Below, piece after piece: positions 25,842 to 34,776 of a stretch of 64,000 bases of DNA. Where the stretch lies: the NCBI RefSeq assembly GCF_008698235.1, contig NZ_PEBH01000006.1:62001-126000 (forward strand). The letters run 5' to 3'. Under the pieces are notes generated by a model. The model made no database searches and was not told the DNA's origin. It saw only the letters and a program-made list of their open reading frames with translations. Numbering within the stretch: the first letter of the stretch is position 1; each line of letters starts with the position of its first letter. The position numbers were made by a program, and so were the translations under genes. This DNA comes from Bifidobacterium rousetti. GTDB taxonomy: Bacteria; Actinomycetota; Actinomycetes; Actinomycetales; Bifidobacteriaceae.

Positions 25842-25976
25842 AACTCCCATGGAGCGGTGAAACTCCCATGGAGCGGTGAGCCGATTTTGCGAATTGGCGG
25901 AATTCCGCCATTTTGCGACACCGCTCCATGGGACAAACATCGCGCGATGGTCACTTCACCGCGCGATGGGGATGTA
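25842..25976. repeat. CCATG/GCGGTGA palindromic element, copy 2
   Basis: The element begins at the TGA stop of the GH43 gene: a 21-base unit, GAAACTCCCATGGAGCGGTGA, is present twice in a row (one base over a perfect 20-mer, quoted here in parts: GAAACTCCCATGG plus AGCGGTGA). The perfect palindrome TGGCGGAATTCCGCCA follows at 25895-25910, then ACACCGCTCCATGGG and CACCGCGCGATGGGG in inverted order. It separates the convergent genes 24786-25841 and 26018-26992. Confidence 0.85.
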
Positions 25977-26017
25977 AGCCGCGTAGCGCTGCACGCATCG
26001 GCCCCGACCGTGACCGG

Positions 26018-26992
26018 TCAGAACGCGAGCGAGCGGATGTAGGAGCCGACTTGCGGGCGCACCTGTTCGATCGAGCCGTCCGCCGCGTACGTGAGCGGCG
26101 CGAACACGACCTCGCGATGGCATCCGTCGCCGCCGGACCAGCGGCCGGCCGGATTGTAGGCGAAGCGGTGGTAGGCGATGATCCACTCGTCAGTGCCGGG
26201 GATGTTCACGATGTTGTGGTGTCCGGTGGCGTACAGGTGGTGCTCCGGATCCTGCTCGAGCAGCGTCCGCGGTTCGCTCCACGGCCCGTGGAGCGAACGG
26301 GACGTCGCGTACTTGACGCAGTATTCCGGGTCACGCGCGTCGTTCTCCGACCAGCTCGCGTAGTAGAGGCCGTTGCGCTTGTGGATCCAGATGGCCTCGC
26401 GGAAGTCGCCCGGCGTCCAGTGGAACGCCTTCGATTCGTCGAACGACAGGCAGTCGTCGTTCAGCGGCGCGGCCCAGGCCTTGCCGTTGCCCCACAGGAA
26501 GTAGCGGGTGCCGTCGTCCTCGACGTAGACGCCGGGGTCGATGGTGTGACAGTCGAAGGTTCCCTTGCGCACGATCGGCTCGGACTCCGGCCTGAACGGC
26601 CCGTAGGGGCTGTCACCGACGGCGGCACCGATCGCGGACGCGGCCACGAAGTAGAACACGTACTTGCCGTCCGCGCGGCGCACGATGGTCGGCGCCCACG
26701 CGCCGTCGGCGCCGTTCCACCACGGTACGTCGCGCAGGTCGAGCGCGGGGTAGCGCTCCCAGGTGTCGAGGTCGTCGGAGACATACACGCTGAAGCAGGT
26801 GGTACCCCAGTCGTCGACGCCGTCGTCGGTGCAGTACAGGAAGTAACGGCCGTCGAAGATCGCGAGGTTCGGGTCGGCGCAGTAGCGATGGAGCGGGTTG
26901 GTGGCCAGCGTCGTGTCGTTGACGCGGTGCGGGAGCGCCTCGCGCGCGGCGCGGGAAGCCGTCGCGATCGTCGGTTCAAGAACGGATGTCAT
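26018..26992 (-). CDS. GH43 family glycosidase
   Basis: A 324-residue beta-propeller glycosidase, different in sequence from its GH43 neighbour. RYCADPNLAIFDGRYFLYCT supplies the catalytic base Asp (about residue 40), HTIDPGVYVEDDGTRYFLWG the second Asp (about 150), and FREAIWIHKRNGLYYASWSE the acid Glu (about 195). YATGHHNIVNIPGTDEW is the conserved metal-side His region. No signal peptide is seen. It is the last gene of the ABC importer operon, 129 bp after the second permease, so its substrate is probably what that system imports. The ribosome-binding site is weak (AAAGACG). Confidence 0.87.
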   Translation of the reverse strand: MTSVLEPTIATASRAAREALPHRVNDTTLATNPLHRYCADPNLAIFDGRYFLYCTDDGVDDWGTTCFSVYVSDDLDTWERYPALDLRDVPWWNGADGAWAPTIVRRADGKYVFYFVAASAIGAAVGDSPYGPFRPESEPIVRKGTFDCHTIDPGVYVEDDGTRYFLWGNGKAWAAPLNDDCLSFDESKAFHWTPGDFREAIWIHKRNGLYYASWSENDARDPEYCVKYATSRSLHGPWSEPRTLLEQDPEHHLYATGHHNIVNIPGTDEWIIAYHRFAYNPAGRWSGGDGCHREVVFAPLTYAADGSIEQVRPQVGSYIRSLAF

Positions 26993-27121
26993 GGTAGTAC
27001 GTCTTTCTCTTCAAAATCCGTCAAAAATCCCCGTGCAAGGCCGCGGGAAGGAGGATTTGCGCTGCCTCGCACGGGGACGAATAGGCCCATCTTGCTGTCT
27101 TGGCCGTCTTGCGACGCCCCG

Positions 27122-28039
27122 TCAGCCCTTGACCGATCCGGCGACAAGGCCGGAGACGATCCACTTCTGGCAGAACACGAAGAAGATGAGCACGGGCAGC
27201 AGGGCGAGCACGGTGATGGTCATGAAGCTCGGCCAATCGGTCGAGAACTGGCCCACCGCGTTGTACACCTGCAGCACGATCGTCCTCAGATCCGAGGAGG
27301 ACAGGAACACGTTCGCGTTCATGAAGTCGTTCCACGTACCCATCGTCTGGAACACGACCACGGTCGTGAGGATCGGGCGGATCAGCGGCATCACGATGTT
27401 CCAGAAGATGCGCAGGGGGCCCGCGCCGTCGATGCGCGCCGCCTCGATCAGCTCGAACGGCAGGGAGCGCATGTAGCCCACGGTCAGGAAGTAGCAGAAC
27501 ACGGCGCCGCCGAGGTAGATGATGACCAGACCGGCGAGCGTGTTGACCAGACCGGCCTGCGCCTCCATGCGGTACAGCGGGATCAGAGTGGACTGGGCCG
27601 GCACCACGAACGCGACCATCAGGATCGCGCCCACGGCGGCGGTGAACACCGACTTCCTCAGGATCATGCCGTACGCGGCCAGGGCGCCCACGATCACCTG
27701 GATCGCGACACCGAAGAACGTGACGATCACGGTGTTGATCAGGGAGCGCACGATCGGGACGGTCTCGAACGCCTTGGCGTAGTTCGCGAACGTCCACTCC
27801 TTCGGCAGGCCCAGCGGGTTGGCGGCCATGTCGGGGATCGTCTTGAACGTGTTGATGAAGATGTACCACAGCGGCACCGCGCAGACCAGCGCGATCACGA
27901 TCATCACCACACTGGTGACGGCGGAGCCGATGCGCTTGCGGGTGGTGAAGTCCATGCCACCCGACTTCTCGGCCCGTTCGATCTTCTCGGACACGGACGC
28001 CTCCGGGGTCTCGGTCGTCTTGTCGGTTGCGTTGCTCAT
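27122..28039 (-). CDS. ABC sugar transporter permease (MalG-like)
   Basis: A 305-residue inner-membrane subunit with six hydrophobic segments. The start MSNATDKTTETPEASVSEKI shares one base with the previous gene's stop (TGATG), and GGAGGTT precedes it, indicating translational coupling. FELIEAARIDGAGPLRIFWN is the EAA loop that contacts the ATPase. Length and topology fit MalG/CUT1-type permeases. No ATPase gene is nearby, so a shared MsmK-type ATPase encoded elsewhere is expected. Confidence 0.92.
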   Translation of the reverse strand: MSNATDKTTETPEASVSEKIERAEKSGGMDFTTRKRIGSAVTSVVMIVIALVCAVPLWYIFINTFKTIPDMAANPLGLPKEWTFANYAKAFETVPIVRSLINTVIVTFFGVAIQVIVGALAAYGMILRKSVFTAAVGAILMVAFVVPAQSTLIPLYRMEAQAGLVNTLAGLVIIYLGGAVFCYFLTVGYMRSLPFELIEAARIDGAGPLRIFWNIVMPLIRPILTTVVVFQTMGTWNDFMNANVFLSSSDLRTIVLQVYNAVGQFSTDWPSFMTITVLALLPVLIFFVFCQKWIVSGLVAGSVKG

Positions 28040-28992
28040 CACTGGAACCTCCTCGAGATCAGGTTCGAAATGCCCATCTGCAGGAACACCACCACACCGG
28101 TGGCGATGAAGAACAGCACCGCCAGCGCGGATCCGATGCCGTACTGGGACTGTCCGATGCCCTGCTGGATGATCGACTGGGTCACCGTGTACGTCGAGTA
28201 GCCGGGGCCGCCCTTGGTCATCGTGAACGGCAGGTCGTACACCTTCAGGCCACCGCTCATGAGCAGGAACGTGGAAGTCACGATGCCGGGCATCAGCTGC
28301 GGCAGGGTGATGTGCACGAACTGCTGGAACTTGTTGGCGCCATCCACGGTGGCCTGCTCGTACAGGTCCGCCGGGATCGCCTGCAGGAACGCGAGGTACA
28401 GGGTCGCGTGCCAACCGATCTGGGCCCAGATCGCGATGAAGATCACGCAGAACTGGGCGAGTTTCGAGTTGCTCAGCCACGGGATCGGATCCACGCCGAA
28501 GATCGACAGGACGGAATTGACCACGCCGGTCTTCATCGGGGAGAAGATGTACTTCCACACCATGCCCATGATCGCCAGCGACGGCACCGAGAAGAAGAAG
28601 AACAGCGAGCGCACGAAATTGCGTCCGATGAACTTGCGGTTCAACACCACGGCCAGCGGGATCGCGATCACGGTCACGCCGACCATCACCACGATCGCGT
28701 ACAGGATCGTGAAGCCGAGGCCCTGCAGGGTCGACGAGTCGGAGAACACCTTCTTGTAGTTGTCCAGACCGACCCAGTTCATATTCATGCTGTAGCCGTT
28801 GAAATCGGTGAACGAGAACATCAGCGTCTGCACCAGCGGCACCAGGAACAGCACCACGAACACGGCCAGAATCGGCAGCAGGAACCAGAACGACGTCAGG
28901 TCGTCACGCAGGCCCTTCATCCTGCGACGTTTGCGATACGCCTGTTCATCCAGCGGCGGAAGGTTCTTCACCGCCGCGATCGACTCGCTCAT
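28039..28992 (-). CDS. ABC sugar transporter permease (MalF-like)
   Basis: A 317-residue membrane protein starting MSESIAAVKNLPPLDEQAY. I chose ATG 28992 because AAGGAGG lies 6 bases upstream; the in-frame ATG at 28998 directly abuts the Shine-Dalgarno sequence and would be too close. FWFLLPILAVFVVLFLVPL is the first membrane span. IPADLYEQATVDGANKFQQF is the EAA loop. It is coupled to the next permease by a one-base stop/start overlap and separated from the binding-protein gene by a hairpin. Confidence 0.92.
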   Translation of the reverse strand: MSESIAAVKNLPPLDEQAYRKRRRMKGLRDDLTSFWFLLPILAVFVVLFLVPLVQTLMFSFTDFNGYSMNMNWVGLDNYKKVFSDSSTLQGLGFTILYAIVVMVGVTVIAIPLAVVLNRKFIGRNFVRSLFFFFSVPSLAIMGMVWKYIFSPMKTGVVNSVLSIFGVDPIPWLSNSKLAQFCVIFIAIWAQIGWHATLYLAFLQAIPADLYEQATVDGANKFQQFVHITLPQLMPGIVTSTFLLMSGGLKVYDLPFTMTKGGPGYSTYTVTQSIIQQGIGQSQYGIGSALAVLFFIATGVVVFLQMGISNLISRRFQ

Positions 28993-29079
28993 GAACATCC
29001 TCCTTGTTCATTCGAGATTTGGTTGGGAAAGAGTTGGGAATGACTGGAAATGACTGAAAAATCGTCGGAAAGCATAAGG

Positions 29080-29111
29080 TTGGCGGGCGGCAGGAGAGTT
29101 CCGCCCGCCAA
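29080..29111 (-). terminator. Intra-operon hairpin after the binding-protein gene
   Basis: Perfect 11-base arms TTGGCGGGCGG/CCGCCCGCCAA with a 10-base loop lie between the binding-protein gene (ends 29211) and the first permease (starts 28992). The run after it on the minus strand is only weakly T-rich, so partial termination or 3'-end protection is likely, giving more binding protein than permease. Three tandem CGGTTATT units (29115-29138) lie beside it. Confidence 0.6.
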
Positions 29112-29210
29112 GTGCGGTTATTCGGTTATTCGGTTATTCGATGGCCATGCGGCCATCCGGTTTCGATGCACGGTCCCGCAGGCCCGGCGGGATCAGCGGG
29201 ACCGGCGGGA

Positions 29211-30461
29211 TCACTGGGCGGAGGCCATCTTCTCGTCGACGTTCTTGGCCCACTGGTCGACCGTGATCTGGCCCTGGACCAGCTGCTGGGTCTCGGCCTG
29301 CGTGGCGGTGTTCAGCACGTCGGGGTTCTTGTAGAAGTTGGTCATGAGGAAGTACTTGCCGGTCTGCACGTTCTTCTCGTAGACGTCCTTGAACTGGTCG
29401 ATGACGGAGGAGTCGTAGCCCTCGACGGTCACGGCGTTGCCGTTCTTGGAGTCCATGTCGAGCGCGGTCTTGCTGGACATGAAGGTCAGGAACTTCTCGG
29501 CGGCCTTGAGCTTGTCGCCCTCGAGCTTGGAGTAGATGGCGAGGCCCGGGGACGGGGAGCCCTGCGCGTAGTTCTCGTGGTCCTTGTCGAGGGCCGGCAT
29601 CTGGGCGTAGCCCCAGTTGAGGCCGGATGCCTCCTGGAAGGTGCCGAAGTCCCACGGGCCGGTGCAGATCATCGCGACCTGGCCGTTGACGAACTGGGTC
29701 TTCATGTCGTCGCCGCTGATGCCGACGGTGTCGCGGGTGACGAGATCCTGATCGTACAGCTTCATCCAGGCCTTGACGGCCTCCTTCTCGTTCTCGCCCG
29801 GGGTCTGCTTGCTCTCGGTGGCGAGCTTGGTGATGTCGGTGCCCTCCTTGGCGAAGATCGATCCCTGGAACGAATCCGGGATACGGCTCAGGCCATCGGC
29901 GACGGTCTCGAGGTACGGGGTGATGCCGGCGTTCTTGAGCTTCTTGCACAGCGCGAGGAACTCGTCCCATGTGCCCGGGACCTCGTCGACGCCGACCTTC
30001 TTGAGCAGGTCCTTGTTGTAGACGATGCCGGAGGCCCAGGAGCTGGTGGACATGCCGTAGACCTTGCCGTCACGGGAGACGAAGTCCTTGTTGGCCTGCG
30101 AGATGTTCTTCATGAACGGCTCGTCGGTGAGATCCTTGACGTAGCCGTTGTCCATCAGGTCGGTCTTGTTCTCCGAGGTGATGACGAAGACGTCGGGCGC
30201 CTGGTTGCCGACCAGTCGGGTCTGCAGGGTCTGGATGTACTCCGGGGTCGGCGGCGAGTAGCTGAAGTCGATCTCGATGTCCGGGTTCTCCTTCTCGAAC
30301 GCGTCGATGTAGGGCTTGGACATCTGCTCGTTGTTCCAGCTCAGGTAGCTGAGCTTGATCTTGCCGGAATCGGCGCTGCCTCCGCACGCCGCCAGCGGGA
30401 TCAGCATTGCGCCCGCGGCGATCGCGGCAAGCGCCGTCTTGATCGTCCTGTTGAACTTCAT
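29211..30461 (-). CDS. ABC sugar-binding lipoprotein
   Basis: The protein has 416 residues. The start MKFNRTIKTALAAIAAGAML at 30461 follows AAGGAGGAAGAC; the frame is open to 30551 but the signal peptide sets the start. The lipobox is LAACGG (Cys about 26). IKLSYLSWNNEQMSKPYIDA and the WEIGFVQ-type core fit family 1 solute-binding proteins that capture oligosaccharides. First gene of the importer operon (binding protein, permease, permease, GH43), transcribed from a promoter with TTGACA (30601-30596) and TATAAC (30577-30572) 18 bp apart, flanked by an operator pair. Confidence 0.92.
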   Translation of the reverse strand: MKFNRTIKTALAAIAAGAMLIPLAACGGSADSGKIKLSYLSWNNEQMSKPYIDAFEKENPDIEIDFSYSPPTPEYIQTLQTRLVGNQAPDVFVITSENKTDLMDNGYVKDLTDEPFMKNISQANKDFVSRDGKVYGMSTSSWASGIVYNKDLLKKVGVDEVPGTWDEFLALCKKLKNAGITPYLETVADGLSRIPDSFQGSIFAKEGTDITKLATESKQTPGENEKEAVKAWMKLYDQDLVTRDTVGISGDDMKTQFVNGQVAMICTGPWDFGTFQEASGLNWGYAQMPALDKDHENYAQGSPSPGLAIYSKLEGDKLKAAEKFLTFMSSKTALDMDSKNGNAVTVEGYDSSVIDQFKDVYEKNVQTGKYFLMTNFYKNPDVLNTATQAETQQLVQGQITVDQWAKNVDEKMASAQ

Positions 30462-30544
30462 GTCTTCCTCCTTGCCTCCGGGCCGCTGCGCCCGAAGTCG
30501 GTTGATGGCAACTTCACCATGTATCTCGTCGTTGAATCGATTAT

Positions 30545-30601
30545 TTGACACGATTCAATTCGGATGATTACGTTATACACCCGGCCGTTGAATCGTGTCA
30601 A
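30545..30601. promoter_or_regulatory. Operator pair and divergent promoters for the ABC operon and LacI gene
   Basis: TTGACACGATTCAA (30545-30558) and its exact reverse complement TTGAATCGTGTCAA (30588-30601) have centres 43 bp apart, four helical turns. Each is itself a TTGANNCGNNTCAA palindrome of LacI type. The right-hand site contains the minus-strand -35 box TTGACA, with TATAAC 18 bp away, so repressor binding would block the ABC promoter. The left-hand site gives TTGACA on the plus strand towards the LacI gene, suggesting autoregulation. Confidence 0.75.
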
Positions 30602-30708
30602 ATCGATGAGGTACGCTGGCTTCGTCCACGGCGGAGACGACGTGGGAGCGATACCATGAAAACGGCTTCACGAAGCCGATTACGACGAATCACACGGGGA
30701 GTTTGAGA

Positions 30709-31752
30709 ATGGCAACGATGAGTGATGTCGCGAAGGCCGCCGGCGTGTCGCGGGCAACGGCCTCCTATGCGCTGCGCGGCGACCCACGCATCACCCCCGA
30801 CACCACCGAGAAGGTGCGCCGGGCCGCCGAGCGGCTCCACTACACCGCCAACCTCTCGGCGCGGTCGCTGCGCTCCGGGCGCTCCGGCGTCATCGGCGTG
30901 GCCATCTTCGAGCTCGACAAGCCCTACCCCTCCGAGATGAGCGCAGCCGTGGCGCGCGAGGCCACGAAGTTCGATCTCGAGGCCATCGTGCAACAGACCT
31001 CCAACTCGAAGGAGCGCGAGATCTCGATCCTGCGCAAGGTCACCAGCCAGCTGTGCGACGGCACGATCTTCAGCCCCGGCAACATCTCCCCCGAGGAGAT
31101 CAGCGCCCTGTACGGCGGCAAACCGCTGATCCTGCTCGACGACATCTCCGACGACCCGCTTTTCGACTGCGTCTTCACCCCCTGCGAGGACGGCGCCAAG
31201 GCCGCCATCAACCACCTCATCGACATCGGATGCAAGCGCATCGGCGTATTCGGCGTCGACTACAACGCGCTGGTCGACGACCGCCAGTCGACGACCGTAT
31301 CCGGTCGACGTCTCGCCGGGGCATTGCAGGCGTTCGACGAAGCCGGCATCGACGTGGACGAACACGACTTCGTTCCGGTCGATCACTGGGACACGGAGAC
31401 CGCGCGGCAGGTCGCGCAAAAGATCGCCGACGAGGGCATGCCGTTCGACGGCATCTTCTGCATGACCGACTCACTGGCGCTCGGTGTGATCCGCGGATTC
31501 GCCGACCGGGGCGTGCGTGTGCCCGACGATGTGGCCGTCATCGGCTTCGACGGCATCAACGAGGGCACCTACTCCGTGCCGTCGCTGACCACCATCGCCA
31601 CCGACATGCCCGATCTGGCGCGCAAGGCCGTCGGACTGCTCCTCGAACGTCTTGACGAGGACGCCTGCAACCTGCCGCGCGATCAACGCGCGCCGGTGCG
31701 CCGCCTCACCGCCGGATACCATCTCATCCAGCGCGAGTCCACCCGCCGGTAG
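30709..31752 (+). CDS. LacI-family regulator of the ABC importer operon
   Basis: The protein has 347 residues. MATMSDVAKAAGVSRATASY is a clear LacI helix-turn-helix, followed by a hinge (YTANLSARSLRSGRSGVIGV) and a ligand-binding core with GVFGVDYNALVDDRQ and VAVIGFDGINEGTYSVPSLT. The start is ATG 30709, 8 bases after GGGGAG; an in-frame TTG lies two codons upstream. It is divergent from the sugar-binding protein gene and shares the operator region with it, which is the usual arrangement for a local repressor. The effector is unknown. Confidence 0.92.
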   Translation: MATMSDVAKAAGVSRATASYALRGDPRITPDTTEKVRRAAERLHYTANLSARSLRSGRSGVIGVAIFELDKPYPSEMSAAVAREATKFDLEAIVQQTSNSKEREISILRKVTSQLCDGTIFSPGNISPEEISALYGGKPLILLDDISDDPLFDCVFTPCEDGAKAAINHLIDIGCKRIGVFGVDYNALVDDRQSTTVSGRRLAGALQAFDEAGIDVDEHDFVPVDHWDTETARQVAQKIADEGMPFDGIFCMTDSLALGVIRGFADRGVRVPDDVAVIGFDGINEGTYSVPSLTTIATDMPDLARKAVGLLLERLDEDACNLPRDQRAPVRRLTAGYHLIQRESTRR

Positions 31753-31840
31753 CCGTTCCCGACCGGCATCGCGAGCACGAAAAACGTGACGCAAAACGTG
31801 ACAAACACACGCATAACGCGGATGCCGCGACTCTCCGCGC

Positions 31841-32946
31841 TTAACGCCGCTCGGCGCTGCCTCGAGGGGTGAGGCGATAGGAGAGGACGCGGGTGCGGGG
31901 AGCGGGGATGACGCGAGCGGAGACCCCGGAGCCGTCATGCACGGCCTCGATGCGGTCGATGAGCAGATCGAGGCAGACCGTCGCGATCTCCTTGGTGTCG
32001 ATGGCCACGCTGGTGAGCCCCGGATTCGTGTACGCACCGTCCGTGACGCCGTCGAAGCCGACGACCATCACGTCCTCGGGCACTCGCACGCCCGCCTCGG
32101 TCAGGGCCTTCAGCGCGCCGATCGCGATCGAATCGGTCAGTGCGAAGACGGCGTCGAAATCGCGAGGCGAACGCTCGGACAGGATGCGACCGGCGAGACC
32201 GTGGTCGCGGCCGTCGCGCGCGAACACGGGCACCACGTCGAGCGGGGCGTCGACGGTGACGGGCGCGACGAGCAGGTCGGGACCGAACGTGTACTCGTCG
32301 GCGATGTCGGCGGCGGCCTCCTCGCCGGGGAACTCGTAGAACAGACCGCGCACGAGCGGCTGGCCGTTCTCGTGGGCCTCGCGGAACAGTTCTCGCGTGT
32401 ACGGGCGCATGGCCTCGCGCAGGTTGATGTACTTGACGAACGTCTTCTCGACCTCGGGGCCGAAGCTCCACGGCTCGTTGTCGTCGCCGGTGTGCACATG
32501 CGTGTACTCGTTGCCGCGACGGTCCTTGATCTGGCGGTTGTTCGGCCCGCGGTCGCCGTGGTTGCGCATGACGGGCAGGAACGTGGAGAACTGGCACCAA
32601 CGCACGAACAGCTCCTTGAAGTCGTCCGTGGTGATGTCGGAGCCGGCGAAGCCGCCCATGTCGGTGGTGAACCACGGGATGCCGGCCGCGCCCATGTGGA
32701 TCGCGCAGGTGATCTGCGACTTCAAGTCGTCGAACGTGGAGTGCACGTCGCGCGGCCACCACATGCCCACGTCCTTGCCGGTTCGGGTCTTGGCAAAGAA
32801 GTTGCGGCGCTTCATCTCGTCGTAGTTCTCGGATTTGAGGTCGATCTGCGGCCAGACGGACACCATGAGCCTGATGCCCATGCGGTGCAGTTCGTCGGTC
32901 ATCGCCTTGACGTCCGGCCAGAACTCCTCATCATCGAAACGACGGG
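31841..32946 (-). pseudogene. GH31-LacI chimeric pseudogene
   Basis: One uninterrupted frame (open back to 33130) joins two unrelated genes. About 299 residues resemble an alpha-xylosidase/glucosidase of GH31: FWPDVKAMTDELHRMGIRLM, HMGAAGIPWFTTDMGGFAGS and EYTFGPDLLVAPV. Around 32234 this passes in frame into 130 residues of a LacI sensor domain: FDAVFALTDSIAIGALKALT and VMVVGFDGVTDGAYTNPGLT. The GH31 part starts without its N-terminal domain. It jumps from VGMWWPRD to VHSTFDDLKSQI, skipping the segment that normally holds the nucleophile Asp. The LacI part lacks its DNA-binding half. Neither activity is expected. Confidence 0.88.
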
Positions 32947-32999
32947 CTCCACAGAGACATGCCCACGCCGGCAGAGTTACCGACTCGCTTCTTTGCAGC

Positions 33000-33010
33000 T
33001 TAACGATAAC
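33000..33010. promoter_or_regulatory. LacI-type operator at the lost GH31 promoter
   Basis: TTAACGATAAC precedes the GH31 remnant by about 55 bp on the minus strand. It matches the sites at 33152 and 33173, so the ancestral GH31 gene was probably in the same regulon. Confidence 0.55.
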
Positions 33011-33151
33011 TTTCGCAAATCCTCGCATAATGGCCGCCGAGACGACATCGGCGTATCGCAAGATATCAGAACCCCGCCACACATCCGCAGAACAGGCAAA
33101 GCGCCACGCCCACGCCTGCCATATATGCAAACATCTAACTCTCGAATATAA

Positions 33152-33183
33152 TTAACGATAAACAACAGTGAGTGAACGATAAC
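33152..33183. promoter_or_regulatory. Tandem LacI-type operators upstream of the LacI gene at 33233
   Basis: TTAACGATAA (33152-33161) and GAACGATAAC (33174-33183) have CG centres about 21 bp apart, two helical turns. They lie 50-80 bp upstream of the LacI start, which suggests autoregulation. Confidence 0.6.
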
Positions 33184-33232
33184 CCGGCGCCGAGTTACCA
33201 TATAGCTTATAAGGCAGCATCAAAGGAGCCCC

Positions 33233-34282
33233 ATGAAGAAATCAGCCGTAACGCTCAAGGACATCGCCGCATCCGCAGGCGTCTCGGCCATGACCGTGTC
33301 GAAGGCGATGCGCAACGCCCCCGGCGTCAGCGAGACCACACGCGAGCGCGTGGTCGCCATCGCCAAGGAGATGGGCTACACCGCCAACGCGTCGGCCAGC
33401 ATGCTCAAGTCGGGCCGCAGCGGGATCATCCAGATCATCGTCAACGAATACGACGTCCCGTTCTACTCGAAGCTCATCGACGCGCTGTCCAACGCGGTCG
33501 TCTCGCACGGCATGGTGCCGTTCCTCCAGCAGACCAAGTACCTGCCGGAAAGCGCGGCCACAGCCCTGTCGGACTCGCTGTTCTCCGGCACGCTGGCCGA
33601 CGGCGTCATCATCCACGCCTCCGGCCTGACCGGCGAGCTCGTCGACTCGATCAAGCACGGGCGGCCGGCGCTGTTCATCGACACCGTCGAAAGGAAGATG
33701 CTGGTCTCCAGCGTCATGTTCCCCAACGAGTCCGGCGCGCGGGCGGCGATCCAGCACCTCGCGTCGCGCGGCTGCACGCGCATCGGCATCGTCGGCCCGC
33801 CGTTCATGGACAACGACGACCTGCTCACCACGCTCACCCCGCGCAAGCTGCGCCTGCTCGGCGCGAAGTCGGCGCTGATCAACCTGGGCCTGTCATACGA
33901 CGAGTCGATCGTCATCCCGCTCGAGGGCATGAACGAGGAGTACGCCCGCGAGACCATCAGCTCGCGCGGCCGCGACGGGCTACCGTTCGACGGCCTGTTC
34001 TGCCTCAACGACTCGACGGCCATCGGCACCATCCGCGGACTCGCCGACGTGGGCCTGCGCGTGCCGGAGGACGTCAAGGTCATCGGCTTCGACGGCGTGG
34101 GCGTCGGCGCGTTCACCGTGCCATCGGTCTCCACGATCAGCGTGGACATGGACCAGCTCGCCGCGCTCGCCGTGATGAACCTGCGCCAGCAGATCGACGC
34201 GGACGACGACGATCGCCCCACGCCCACCACCACGACCGTCGGATTCACCCTCCTCGAGCGCGAATCCACCGCAGTGCGGTGA
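33233..34282 (+). CDS. LacI-family regulator (candidate controller of the TTAACGNTAA regulon)
   Basis: The protein has 349 residues. VTLKDIAASAGVSAMTVSKA is the helix-turn-helix, and ANASASMLKSGRSGIIQIIV the hinge and first strand. The core has GIVGPPFMDNDDLLTT and VKVIGFDGVGVGAFTVPSVS. AAAGGAG precedes ATG 33233 at good spacing. Two operator-like palindromes lie in its own promoter, and matching palindromes precede GH27, GH36, GH43 and GH127, so it is the best candidate regulator of the arabino-oligosaccharide genes. Its stop codon abuts the ATPase debris. Confidence 0.9.
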   Translation: MKKSAVTLKDIAASAGVSAMTVSKAMRNAPGVSETTRERVVAIAKEMGYTANASASMLKSGRSGIIQIIVNEYDVPFYSKLIDALSNAVVSHGMVPFLQQTKYLPESAATALSDSLFSGTLADGVIIHASGLTGELVDSIKHGRPALFIDTVERKMLVSSVMFPNESGARAAIQHLASRGCTRIGIVGPPFMDNDDLLTTLTPRKLRLLGAKSALINLGLSYDESIVIPLEGMNEEYARETISSRGRDGLPFDGLFCLNDSTAIGTIRGLADVGLRVPEDVKVIGFDGVGVGAFTVPSVSTISVDMDQLAALAVMNLRQQIDADDDDRPTPTTTTVGFTLLERESTAVR

Positions 34283-34776
34283 GCGAGGCACCGTCACGGT
34301 CATTGCGAGAATAGAAGTACAGGGCATGTCCACTGGAATGAAGGAGCTGCGCCACGACGTTCTCGGTCAGCATTCCCTCGTTGATGGAGATTTTCCCCAA
34401 CAGGACATCCCGATAGATGTCATCCTCGGTGACGTTCGAATCGGCGAGCGCCTGAGTGACCAGCAGCCCGGTATCCGCCATGTAGCATTTGATCGTAGCC
34501 CGATCCGCATAGGCGCTCAAGCCTACAGTCGGATCAGTCGAGTTGACGCAATCATTGACGACACACGGTATCTCTTCTCATGTTGCGACAGGGCTCCTAT
34601 CGTCAAAACAACGGTATTCACAAAATCAACGGTTATAAACAGCTCCATACTCACAAAATCAACAGTTAACGCAGAAATCAATGAGGTCAACGCCCTAGGA
34701 CATTCCTGAATCTCATCGAGCAGGACCAACGATTCCCAGCCAGGTATCGCGATCGCGCACGAGCCACCGATGTCGG
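34283..34776 (-). pseudogene. Debris of DUF4143-type AAA+ ATPase genes
   Basis: Two ATPase pieces on the minus strand flank a direct-repeat array. Upstream, GWESLVLLDEIQECPRA is a Walker B segment, cut off on both sides. Downstream, a frame from 34520 reads TIKCYMADTGLLVTQALADS and then YRDVLLGKISINEGMLTENV and ALYFYSRNDRDGA. This matches the DUF4143 region of the intact ATPase at 14774 (KLYLNDVGLLTSRL). It runs right up to the LacI stop codon. Walker A and the nuclease-like end are gone. The region between GH127 and the LacI gene has therefore been a landing or loss site for at least one such ATPase. Confidence 0.85.
34618..34663. repeat. 33-bp-spaced direct repeats within the ATPase debris
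   Basis: TCACAAAATCAAC occurs at 34618 and again at 34651, exactly 33 bp apart, the same spacing as the array upstream of the intact ATPase at 14774. GATAGGAGCC and an ATG follow on the minus strand, so this may be the leftover promoter of a second, lost ATPase gene. Confidence 0.65.

Noticed and set aside
31781..31803. Two AAAACGTGAC words after the LacI gene at 30709 as another ATPase-type array
   Set aside because: Only two adjacent copies at short spacing, with no ATPase gene nearby.
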